Assembly: GCA_035452965.1 (NCBI GenBank)
Contig: DAOTCE010000002.1
Span: 371,898 to 435,897, forward strand
Direction: 5' to 3'
DNA: 64,000 bases
Source: Candidatus Paceibacterota bacterium
GTDB taxonomy: Bacteria > Verrucomicrobiota > Verrucomicrobiia > Limisphaerales > UBA8199
A program made the translations under genes and the position numbers. The notes below the pieces were generated by a model that saw nothing but the letters and a program-made list of their open reading frames with translations, was not told the origin of the DNA and did no database searches. Within the stretch, counting starts at the first letter, position 1; each line of letters begins with the position of its first letter. Positions 17,193 to 24,952 of this stretch are shown here, piece by piece.

Positions 17193-18449
17193 ATGGAAAT
17201 CTACGATCATCCAACTTTCCGGATGGCATGTCAGCAGTTTGACTTGGCGGCCGATCACCTGCAGATGCCCCAATCCGAGCGCGATCGTGTCAAATATCCC
17301 AAGCGCGCGGTGACCGTAGCCCTGCCGATTCATCGTGACGACGGCTCCACGGAGGTTCTCACCGGCCACCGCGTACAGCACCATCTCGCGCTCGGTCCCA
17401 CCAAGGGCGGCTTGCGCTTTCACCCGGACGTGACCCTGGGCGAAGTCGCTGCCCTGGCAATGTGGATGAGCTGGAAATGCGGCCTAACCGGGCTGCCCTA
17501 TGGCGGTGCCAAAGGCGGCGTCGCCTGTGATCCCAGCAAGCTATCCATCCAGGAGCTGGAGCGTGTGACCCGGCGCTATACGCAGGAGATGATTCCGTTC
17601 ATCGGCCCCCAGGTGGATGTGATGGCCCCCGACCTCGGGACCAATGAGCAAGTTATGGCCTGGATGATGGACACGTATTCCGTACACGTTGGCACCACCG
17701 TGCCCAGCATTGTCACCGGCAAACCGGTCGCGCTGGGCGGCTCGCTGGGCCGGCGCGAGGCCACCGGCCGCGGCGTCGGCTATCTCGTCAACCGTGCCAC
17801 GGATACCATTGGTTTGGACATCAGCAAAGCCACCGCCGCGATCCAGGGCTTCGGCAATGTGGGCGCCGTCGCCGCGCTGTCGCTGGCGCGCTACGGCGTG
17901 AAAGTGGTGGCGGTAACCGATGCCTTCGGCGGCGTTCACAATGCCAACGGGCTGGACCTTTGGGGCCTGGAAAAGCATGTTGCTGGCCATAAGACCGTGG
18001 CTGGCTTCCCGGAAGCCGAGCCCATCTCCAACGAACAATTGCTGGTGCTGCCGTGTGACATCCTCGTGCCCGCCGCTCTCGAGCGCCAGATTACCCAGGC
18101 GAACGCCGGCAAGGTCCAGTGCCGCATCATCGCCGAAGCTGCCAACGGCCCCACCACGCCTGAAGGCGACGCGATCCTGGCCCAGCGCCCGGAGATCTTC
18201 GTTCTCCCTGACATCCTGTGCAACGCGGGCGGCGTGGTGGTATCCTATTTCGAATGGGTGCAGGACCTGCAGAGCTTCTTCTGGGGCGAGACCGAAGTCG
18301 TGGACAAGCTCTTCCGCATCCTGGAAACCGCCTACACCCAAGTGGTCACCTTGAGTCGCAAACAGAAGATCCCCATGCGCATGGCCGCCCTGACCCTCGG
18401 AATCAAACGCGTGCAGGAGGCCAAGCGAATCCGGGGCCTCTTCCCGTAG
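17193..18449 (+). CDS. Glu/Leu/Phe/Val dehydrogenase (glutamate dehydrogenase type)
   Basis: 418 residues, the usual length for hexameric glutamate dehydrogenases. It interconverts an amino acid and its 2-oxo acid with NAD(P). Present are GPTKGGLRFHPDV, MSWKCGLTGLPYGGAKGGV with the catalytic lysines, APDLGTNEQVMAWMMDTYS, the Rossmann segment IQGFGNVGAVAALSLARYG and AEAANGPTTPEGD. Glutamate is the likeliest substrate, but leucine or valine dehydrogenase cannot be excluded. The start at 17193 rather than 17184 follows from the promoter. Single gene; no terminator recognised. Confidence 0.92.
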   Translation: MEIYDHPTFRMACQQFDLAADHLQMPQSERDRVKYPKRAVTVALPIHRDDGSTEVLTGHRVQHHLALGPTKGGLRFHPDVTLGEVAALAMWMSWKCGLTGLPYGGAKGGVACDPSKLSIQELERVTRRYTQEMIPFIGPQVDVMAPDLGTNEQVMAWMMDTYSVHVGTTVPSIVTGKPVALGGSLGRREATGRGVGYLVNRATDTIGLDISKATAAIQGFGNVGAVAALSLARYGVKVVAVTDAFGGVHNANGLDLWGLEKHVAGHKTVAGFPEAEPISNEQLLVLPCDILVPAALERQITQANAGKVQCRIIAEAANGPTTPEGDAILAQRPEIFVLPDILCNAGGVVVSYFEWVQDLQSFFWGETEVVDKLFRILETAYTQVVTLSRKQKIPMRMAALTLGIKRVQEAKRIRGLFP

Positions 18450-18529
18450 CCGGAAGCGGGGGCATCTGGAACCACTGAACTCAGGATTTCAAGGGTCCTA
18501 ACTCCACGGGCTTCAGATTATCTCCCTCC

Positions 18530-18907
18530 CTAATCCAAGCCGCGGTCGTAGAGGTCATCCTCGTCCAGGCCCAGGTAATGGCCCAGCTCGTGGAGGTAAG
18601 TGGTGTGGACCTCATCGCAGTAGATTTCTTCGTCAGCCTCGGCAAAGTCCCACAAGTTCTCCAGGAAAAGAATGATCTGCGGCGGCAGCGGCAGGGCGCT
18701 GGTCTCCTCGCAGGCGAACTCCGGCCCGACGAACAGGCCTAACGTGTCCGCGGCGATGCCGTCCCGGCGATGGGCCGCGTTGGGCCGGCGCTCGAACGTC
18801 ACCGGCAGCGCCTGCGCCCGCTCGCGCAGCGGCATCGGCAACTCGGCCAGAGTCGCGTCCACTTGTTCCTGCGCCAGGGTGCGGAGTAGTTGCCAGCAAG
18901 CGCGCAT
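18530..18907 (-). CDS. small zinc metallopeptidase (PF06262-type, HExxH)
   Basis: 125 residues, usual size for the possible Zn-metallopeptidase family (DUF1025/PF06262). The motif TTYLHELGHYLGLDEDDL holds the zinc ligands HExxH and a downstream Asp/Glu as third ligand. The segment ILFLENLWDFAE also fits the family. No signal peptide, so cytoplasmic; substrates are unknown. It is divergent from the interrupted glycosidase-like gene, with 38 bp between the starts. Confidence 0.85.
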   Translation of the reverse strand: MRACWQLLRTLAQEQVDATLAELPMPLRERAQALPVTFERRPNAAHRRDGIAADTLGLFVGPEFACEETSALPLPPQIILFLENLWDFAEADEEIYCDEVHTTYLHELGHYLGLDEDDLYDRGLD

Positions 18908-18945
18908 GGTGCATTTTGTCGCTCAATTGAGTAGCATGGAGACAT

Positions 18946-19074
18946 ATGAAACACCTAGCACGGATTTCCATCACGCTTCTGTTGATCGCGGAGATGGCAA
19001 CCTGTCTGGCCTTGGCCCGGGGCCTGCCGACCAACGCGAGCGAGGAGCCATCCCTCGCCCTGGCCCGAGCCTAG
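18946..19074 (+). pseudogene. 5' fragment (signal peptide) of the glycosidase-like gene, ending at an in-frame TAG
   Basis: ATG at 18946 after GGAGACAT gives 42 codons: MKHLARISITLLLIAEMATC and so on, a clear signal peptide, then TAG at 19072-19074. The same frame continues at once with WPELPKKWTMLGWKAHITRF into the large open frame below. A single C-to-T change (CAG to TAG) would explain it. Either a real nonsense mutation or a sequencing/assembly error. Confidence 0.75.
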
Positions 19075-19101
19075 TGGCCGGAGCTTCCCAAGAAATGGAC
19101 G

Positions 19102-21342
19102 ATGCTGGGATGGAAAGCCCACATCACCCGTTTCAACGTGCTTCACGACGGCACGTTGATTAACGCGTTCTCCTTTGACAAGGGGCCGCAGAATCCTTTG
19201 GCGATTCGGCCGCCGATTCCCCAACCATGGGCGCAGTTCGCATTCATCCCGGCGGCCAGGCCTGAGGGCGTTCCCTCGTTTGCGAAGGCGAATCGCGAGG
19301 ATTACGGCGATGTGATTCAGGGTTGGGAGGATCGCAATGCGCCGGTATTGTGGAGCGAATGGCAGTGGGGCGCCTATCTCCTGCGGCAACGCATCTTCGC
19401 GCATGTGCCGGGCGGCAAGGAACTCCGGCGCGGTGATGAGCCGCTCTTTGCGTGGGTCCGCCTCTCGGTCCACTACGCCGCGCCGGCGCTGCCGCTGGAG
19501 CGGCCCGCCGGATTCGCCATCAGGATCAATCGGCTGGCGGTCAACACCTCCATGGAGTTGCGTCATAACCTCAAGCCCTACGACGGATCACCCAGGTACG
19601 AACGCGAGCTCAAGCCTGAAGCGCAGAACTACTCCGCGGGACGAGCCTTCCGCCTGTTGGAGCCCGACGGAAGAGTGCGCCTGGCTGTTGCACCGGGGGT
19701 GGACTGCAAAGCCGTCTTCCGGGCCGGGTTCCCGTCCCCGGATGACTCCATCCTGCATGTGCAACTTCCGCCGGGTGAGGGCAGTTTTGTGGACTTGCTG
19801 ATTCCCATGTTGCCCACGGACCGGGCGTTATTTGACGAGGAGCTTGCCCTTGGCTACGACGGCGGGCTGAAGGAGGCCGAGATGTTTTGGTCGGAGCAGC
19901 CGGCTACGGCGGCCAGGTTCGACGTGCCGGAGGACCACATCAACCAGGCGATCAAGCGCAACTTGCAGTTCGACCAGATCACGGCCGACCTCGACCCGGC
20001 CACCGGCGACACGCACGTGCTCACGGGGGCAATGGGTTATGGCATTGCGACCTGGGCAACGCCGGTCTCCATCGCCCTGGCCGGTTTCCTGGACCCGCTA
20101 GGTTACCACAGTCTGGTGAAGCGGTATCTGAAAGTGTTCAAGGATGCCCAGGGAACGGTGACCCCACCGGGTGATGCGTTCCGGCCACACCCGGGCTACC
20201 TGGGCGTGCCGAAGAAGGTGGCAATCGTCAACTGGCTGCCCGACCACGGCGCCCTCCTCTGGGTCATGGCTCAACATGGGCTACTGACCGGCGATACCGA
20301 CTACATCAAGGAGTACACGCCGGTTATCATCAAGGCGTGCGAGTGGATTCGGGATGCGCGGCGAATCGGCGGCCACGGCGGCGTGGCCGGCGTCATGCCT
20401 CCCGCCGGCGCGTCAGACGAGGAATCGCGCACGCAGGTTTGTTGGACGGACGGCTGGATCTACAAGGGATTAAGCACGGCAGTTGAGTTTCTGAAGCAGA
20501 CGGACCATCCGCGGGCGGCTGAGTTCGACGCGGAAGCCAAGGACTACAAAGATGCTTTCATCGCGGCATTCAGAGCCAAGGCTGCCACCATGCCCGGGTG
20601 GCGTGACGATCGCGGGCAGGAACGCGCATTGGTTCCTTACTCACTGGCGAAGGAAGACGGCTGGCAGTACCGGTGGATCACTTACCTGGACACCGGCCCG
20701 ATGCACCTGGTTTTCGCCGGGCTCATGGACGCGAACGATCCGCTGATGAAGGACGCTGTGGCCTGGTTCCGCGAGGGCCCCCCGACCAGACTCTATCGCC
20801 CTTACGGCGTGCTCTCGGGCCATGTGCCTTCGCTTAGGCATGAGATGTCGAGCTGGGAAGGCTGTTACAGCTGGAACCTCTTTCACACCTGGCAACTGGG
20901 CGACCGGAAACGCTTTCTGGAGGGTATGTATTCGCAATTCGCGGGCGCGATGTCCCAACAGACCTACACGGTCTGCGAATCCCGGGGCGGTCAGCATGCG
21001 AACATCTTCTGGATGCCAACGGTTCTGCTGGCTCGGTTGGCGGTGCTTGACGACGAGATCGCGCCCGGCGAACTCCGTCTGCTCCGGCTTTGCCCGCTGG
21101 CGTGGCTCAGCGCTGAACGGGAAACCGTGTTCGAGAACCTGCCGACGAAATACGGACCCGCAACGCTGCGATTCAAGAAGTCTCCCGATGGCCGGCAGCT
21201 CGAGGTGCGTTTTGCCGGCCAGTGGCGCGAACGGCCAGCAAAGGTCCTGGTGCATGTCCCACCCCTGCCGGAGTTGAGCCGAGTGCTCGTCAACGGCAAG
21301 CGCTACCCGGCGCGGACCACGATCACGCTGCGCGAGTTCTGA
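19102..21342 (+). CDS. glycoside-hydrolase-like (six-hairpin type) protein, main part of an interrupted gene
   Basis: 746 residues from the first ATG after the in-frame TAG; with the upstream fragment the intact protein would have about 798. The N-terminal ~260 residues look beta-rich; the rest has the repeated helical pattern of (alpha/alpha)6 glycosidases (FRPHPGYLGVPK, NWLPDHGALLWVMAQHGLL, CWTDGWIYKGLSTAVEFLK, MSSWEGCYSWNLFHTW). No family could be fixed and no catalytic residue is assigned. The full-length form would be exported; translation from 19102 alone would lack a signal peptide. Downstream genes are convergent. Neighbouring DUF4091 genes suggest a carbohydrate role. Confidence 0.6.
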   Translation: MLGWKAHITRFNVLHDGTLINAFSFDKGPQNPLAIRPPIPQPWAQFAFIPAARPEGVPSFAKANREDYGDVIQGWEDRNAPVLWSEWQWGAYLLRQRIFAHVPGGKELRRGDEPLFAWVRLSVHYAAPALPLERPAGFAIRINRLAVNTSMELRHNLKPYDGSPRYERELKPEAQNYSAGRAFRLLEPDGRVRLAVAPGVDCKAVFRAGFPSPDDSILHVQLPPGEGSFVDLLIPMLPTDRALFDEELALGYDGGLKEAEMFWSEQPATAARFDVPEDHINQAIKRNLQFDQITADLDPATGDTHVLTGAMGYGIATWATPVSIALAGFLDPLGYHSLVKRYLKVFKDAQGTVTPPGDAFRPHPGYLGVPKKVAIVNWLPDHGALLWVMAQHGLLTGDTDYIKEYTPVIIKACEWIRDARRIGGHGGVAGVMPPAGASDEESRTQVCWTDGWIYKGLSTAVEFLKQTDHPRAAEFDAEAKDYKDAFIAAFRAKAATMPGWRDDRGQERALVPYSLAKEDGWQYRWITYLDTGPMHLVFAGLMDANDPLMKDAVAWFREGPPTRLYRPYGVLSGHVPSLRHEMSSWEGCYSWNLFHTWQLGDRKRFLEGMYSQFAGAMSQQTYTVCESRGGQHANIFWMPTVLLARLAVLDDEIAPGELRLLRLCPLAWLSAERETVFENLPTKYGPATLRFKKSPDGRQLEVRFAGQWRERPAKVLVHVPPLPELSRVLVNGKRYPARTTITLREF

Positions 21343-21357
21343 CGCCGCCGTCCGGCG

Positions 21358-23133
21358 TTACCGCGACGACTGCCGCTGCGTCCGCATGACCTGGGCCTGC
21401 GCTTCCCGCAGCCAGGCTTCGCTCTTCGGGAAGTCCGCGTAGCTCTTGAGCGGCGCCAACAGCGGGTCATCCAGCTTGATGTCCGCGCTCTGCAACAGCG
21501 CGTAGTCCTGCAGCGACTCCGCGAACACCTCCCACCGGATCGAGTCAATCGGTCCGTCGGTGCCCGGATAGACCACAAACGGGTCGCCCGCCGGCAAACC
21601 CGGCCACGCTCCCACCGAGGCGTCGAGGAACGGGTCGGACATCTGGGCGGTACAGAACACGAACCAGTAGTTGTAACCCCAGTGCAGGAAACCTCGCGCC
21701 CCCAGCCGGTAAAACAGCCACCCGGCCATGCGAATCTTCGCCAGCGGCGTGTCCAGCAGCCGTTGCAGAAACGCGTCCCTCGGCCCACAACAAAAGTAAG
21801 CCCACGCCGGGCAATTGGCCTTGGCAAACTCCGGCGCGGTGACAATGCTCGGGATCGGCATGTCGGACAGCCGTTCGGTGGCGAACCGCGTGTCGCTCAT
21901 CGCGTCCATCACCTTCATCCACGGCGCCAGCTCTTTGAGCAGCGCCCGCGCTTGGCGGTAGTCGGCCATCTGCGCGTCCCCGTCCGGCTCGTCCGCGCAG
22001 TGGAAGAACGACCGGTCGAGAATCTTCTCCGCCTCCAGAAACGCCTTGAACCGCGGGATGAACTGTTCCAGGAACTTCCGATACGTCTCGGACGTGGCGC
22101 TGATCTCCGGCGCCCAGAGCATCGGCCCGATCTTCTCGCCGCGCTCGAAGATGCGTTGCGGATGCTTCCCGCTGGTGGGCGCCGGCGTGAAGAAGTGCGT
22201 GAACTCGAGGTGCCGCGCCCCGTGCTTCAGGGCGATCCGCACCCAGCGCCGCACGTCCGTGAAGTCGAACTCATACCGGTCCGGCCCCGCGCGCTTCACC
22301 CGCAGCAACTGCGCGGGGCGCACGAGGATCTCGTGCCGGGCGTTGAAGATCGGCGTGTAGATCACGTCGCACCCGTGCGTCACCATGTTGGCGATGTAGG
22401 CGTCCGCCAACTGCCAGAACCGCTCCCCGCACGGCTCGATCTTGTAGTATTCCCAGATCGAGTCAGCCGAAATCCACTTCGTCACCGGGAAATCCCGGCG
22501 CGGCTGCAACACCAGCGGCCGCACGTCCACCTCGACGGTCAACTCCACCGGCCACGGCTTCGGCCGGGTCCAGTCCACGTAGGCGAACTCGTTCTCCAGC
22601 GTCAGGCGGACCTTTACTTGCCGCAGCCCCGGCTTGGCATCTGCCGGGACGAAGAGCGAAATCCAGAACACGCCGTTGGCCTGCGGACCAACATGCGCCG
22701 TGCTCTCCGGGAACAGCGGATCGGGACAAAGGCCCGGCACGAACCCCACTCCCTCGATCTCGTCCTTCGGCACGTAGGTGTTGAACGCGCGCAAGGGCAC
22801 AAATCCGACGCGCCGCACCACCGGCTTCCAGTCGTCCGCGCCCAGCACCTCGCAGCGCATCACCGCCGAGTTGGTCTTGTCGTTGCGGAAGCAGGCCTGA
22901 AATGAGAGGCGCGCGACGCGAGCGGTCAGCAGCCGCAGCGGCCGCGCGTCGCCGGGAGGCGAGGTGGGGTAAACGCGGTTCAGTGAAGTTTCCAGCCAGA
23001 AGCGGATTTGATCTTTGGTTAGCGGCTGCGGCGCAGCCTGCCTCGAGTCGTCGGCCGCATCCAGGCTACCCGGGGCGATGAGGCCCAACGCGCCCGCCCC
23101 GGCCAGTTGTTTGATAGCGGTTCTTCGGTTCAT
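21358..23133 (-). CDS. exported DUF4091-domain protein (paralogue 1)
   Basis: 591 residues. Twin-arginine-like start MNRRTAIKQLAGAGALG, then a beta-rich N-terminal region and a TIM-barrel-like C-terminal half with FFHCADEPDGD, ELAPWMKVMDAMSD, WLFYRLGARGFLHWGYNYW and GPIDSIRWEVFAESLQDYALL, the DUF4091 pattern associated with carbohydrate-active proteins. The Asp-Glu in HCADEP is a candidate catalytic site by analogy only. It is about half identical by eye to its upstream neighbour. Start and stop overlap (ATGA at 23130-23133), so the two are translationally coupled. Confidence 0.8.
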   Translation of the reverse strand: MNRRTAIKQLAGAGALGLIAPGSLDAADDSRQAAPQPLTKDQIRFWLETSLNRVYPTSPPGDARPLRLLTARVARLSFQACFRNDKTNSAVMRCEVLGADDWKPVVRRVGFVPLRAFNTYVPKDEIEGVGFVPGLCPDPLFPESTAHVGPQANGVFWISLFVPADAKPGLRQVKVRLTLENEFAYVDWTRPKPWPVELTVEVDVRPLVLQPRRDFPVTKWISADSIWEYYKIEPCGERFWQLADAYIANMVTHGCDVIYTPIFNARHEILVRPAQLLRVKRAGPDRYEFDFTDVRRWVRIALKHGARHLEFTHFFTPAPTSGKHPQRIFERGEKIGPMLWAPEISATSETYRKFLEQFIPRFKAFLEAEKILDRSFFHCADEPDGDAQMADYRQARALLKELAPWMKVMDAMSDTRFATERLSDMPIPSIVTAPEFAKANCPAWAYFCCGPRDAFLQRLLDTPLAKIRMAGWLFYRLGARGFLHWGYNYWFVFCTAQMSDPFLDASVGAWPGLPAGDPFVVYPGTDGPIDSIRWEVFAESLQDYALLQSADIKLDDPLLAPLKSYADFPKSEAWLREAQAQVMRTQRQSSR

Positions 23134-24863
23134 GGCTGCTTGCCGACTTCAGCCCGCTTCAAGAGCGTCCCTGTCGCGGTTCGGAGCCAGTCCTCGCTCT
23201 TCGGGAAATCCGCGTAGCTCTTGAGCGGCGCGAGCAGCGGGTCGTCCGGCTTGATACCGGCGCTCTGCAACATCGCGTAGTCCTGCAAGGATTCGGCGAA
23301 AACCTCCCACCGGATGGAGTCAATCGGCCCCTTCTCGCCCGGGTAAACCATAAACGGATCGCCATACGGGATACCCGGCCACGCCGCCGCCGAGGCATCC
23401 GTGAAGGGATCTGTGATGGCCTCCTGCTCGATCTTGTGCCAGTAATTGTAGCCCCAATGCAGGAAGCCCTGCGCGCCCAGCCGGTAAAAGAGCCAGCCGG
23501 ACATGCGGACCTTGGGCAGCGGCGTGTCCAGGAAGCGGTTGAGCCACGGGCCGTGCGGGGCGCAGCAGTAATACACCCAGTGCGGTATCTTCTCATCAAT
23601 GTAGGCCTGCGCGGAACTTACAATGGGAATGGGAATGTCCGTTAGTCCCTGGCGCCCGTATTCCACGTCGCTCAAGGCGTCCATCACTTTCATCCACGGC
23701 GCCAGTTCGCGCAGCACCTTGCGGGCGCGCTTATAGTTCTCCACGTGCTGACCGCCGCTCGGCTCGTCGGACAGGTGGAAGTACGAGTCGGCCAGAATGT
23801 TCTCCTTCTCCAGGAACCGGTGGAAGGCGGGCAGGAACTGCTTCAGAAAGGCAAGGTAGATGTCAGAAGTGGCCTTCGTGTCGGGCGGCCAGAGCATCAC
23901 CCATTTGCCGTCCCGCTGCGTGTAGGCGCGGATCGGGTTCTCGACTCCCCAGTAAATCCACAGGTGGGGCCATTCGAACTTCCGGAAGCCAACGCTCCTG
24001 GCCATATCGGTGAAGCGTTTCGCCTGCGCCCAGTCGAATTCATAAACGTCCGGCTTGGTGCTGTTGACGGTCAGCAACTGGCACGGGCGCCGGAACGTCT
24101 CGCGGCGATTGAAGAAGAGCGGCACATAGACCACATCCGACCCGTGCGCGAGCATGTTCGTCATGTAAGCCCGGGTGAGTTCCCACCACTTCTCGTCGAA
24201 CATGCCCGTCTGGTAGTAATCCCAAATCGCCTCGCCGCGCCACCAGTGGATGACATCGAAGCCGCGCCGCGGCTGGATGACCAGCGGCGCAATCTCCAGG
24301 CGCACCGGCAGGCCGGCGTGCTGGGTGCCGTTATGGAAGGTGTAATGCACTTTCAGTTCCCGCACGCCCGGCTTGGTGTCGGCTGGAATGGTGAGCGTGA
24401 TCCAGAAGGATTGGTTCTCCCACGGCGCGACGGTGGCCTTGATCTCGGGAAACAGCGGATCCGGCACCAGGCCCGGCAGCAGGCCGAAGCCGTCCAATTC
24501 GGCGGGCTCCGTGTCCGGCGTGTAATGCAGCAGCGGCACATACCCCACCCGGCGGACCTGCGGCTTCAGGTCCTCGCCGCCGGACACAGAACACTCGACG
24601 GTCAGCGGATGCACCCGGCGGTTTTGCAGGCACGCCTGGAAGGCGATTCGGCCATTCCGCGCCGCCAGCAACTGCAGGTTGGTCGTCCCGGGCGCCGACG
24701 CCGGGAACACCCGTTTCAGGGAGCTCTCCAACCAAAACGCAATGCTCGGTCCCGCCTTGCCATCCGGTTCGACGATCATTGGCCCGCCGGTGGGTTGGGT
24801 TGCCGCCTGAAGCGTTTGCGCCAGCAGCAGCGCGAGGAGCACAAGGCCAGTCCGCAGAATCAT
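23130..24863 (-). CDS. exported DUF4091-domain protein (paralogue 2)
   Basis: 577 residues. A hydrophobic signal peptide (MILRTGLVLLALLLAQTLQA) precedes the same architecture as paralogue 1: YFHLSDEPSGG, ELAPWMKVMDALSD, WLFYRLGAQGFLHWGYNYW and EVFAESLQDYAML. The pair is a tandem duplication whose members differ in export signal: this one has an ordinary signal peptide, the other a twin-arginine-like one. The ATG at 24863 is chosen because it begins the signal peptide; ATG at 24881 is possible. The frame stays open to 25280, but that part is the antisense strand of the next gene. Confidence 0.78.
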   Translation of the reverse strand: MILRTGLVLLALLLAQTLQAATQPTGGPMIVEPDGKAGPSIAFWLESSLKRVFPASAPGTTNLQLLAARNGRIAFQACLQNRRVHPLTVECSVSGGEDLKPQVRRVGYVPLLHYTPDTEPAELDGFGLLPGLVPDPLFPEIKATVAPWENQSFWITLTIPADTKPGVRELKVHYTFHNGTQHAGLPVRLEIAPLVIQPRRGFDVIHWWRGEAIWDYYQTGMFDEKWWELTRAYMTNMLAHGSDVVYVPLFFNRRETFRRPCQLLTVNSTKPDVYEFDWAQAKRFTDMARSVGFRKFEWPHLWIYWGVENPIRAYTQRDGKWVMLWPPDTKATSDIYLAFLKQFLPAFHRFLEKENILADSYFHLSDEPSGGQHVENYKRARKVLRELAPWMKVMDALSDVEYGRQGLTDIPIPIVSSAQAYIDEKIPHWVYYCCAPHGPWLNRFLDTPLPKVRMSGWLFYRLGAQGFLHWGYNYWHKIEQEAITDPFTDASAAAWPGIPYGDPFMVYPGEKGPIDSIRWEVFAESLQDYAMLQSAGIKPDDPLLAPLKSYADFPKSEDWLRTATGTLLKRAEVGKQP

Positions 24864-24952
24864 GTCCCAATCAAACCGCATGGTTTCGGCGCACAAAAGC
24901 GAAATCTTGCGCCCCTCTGGCCGGCCCAACCCGTAAGCATGTAGGGGCGCGG

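Noticed and set aside
19072..19074. TAG read as pyrrolysine or another recoded amino acid
   Set aside because: Only one gene has such an in-frame TAG, no pyl genes are seen and a normal RF1 gene is present; a mutation or error is simpler.
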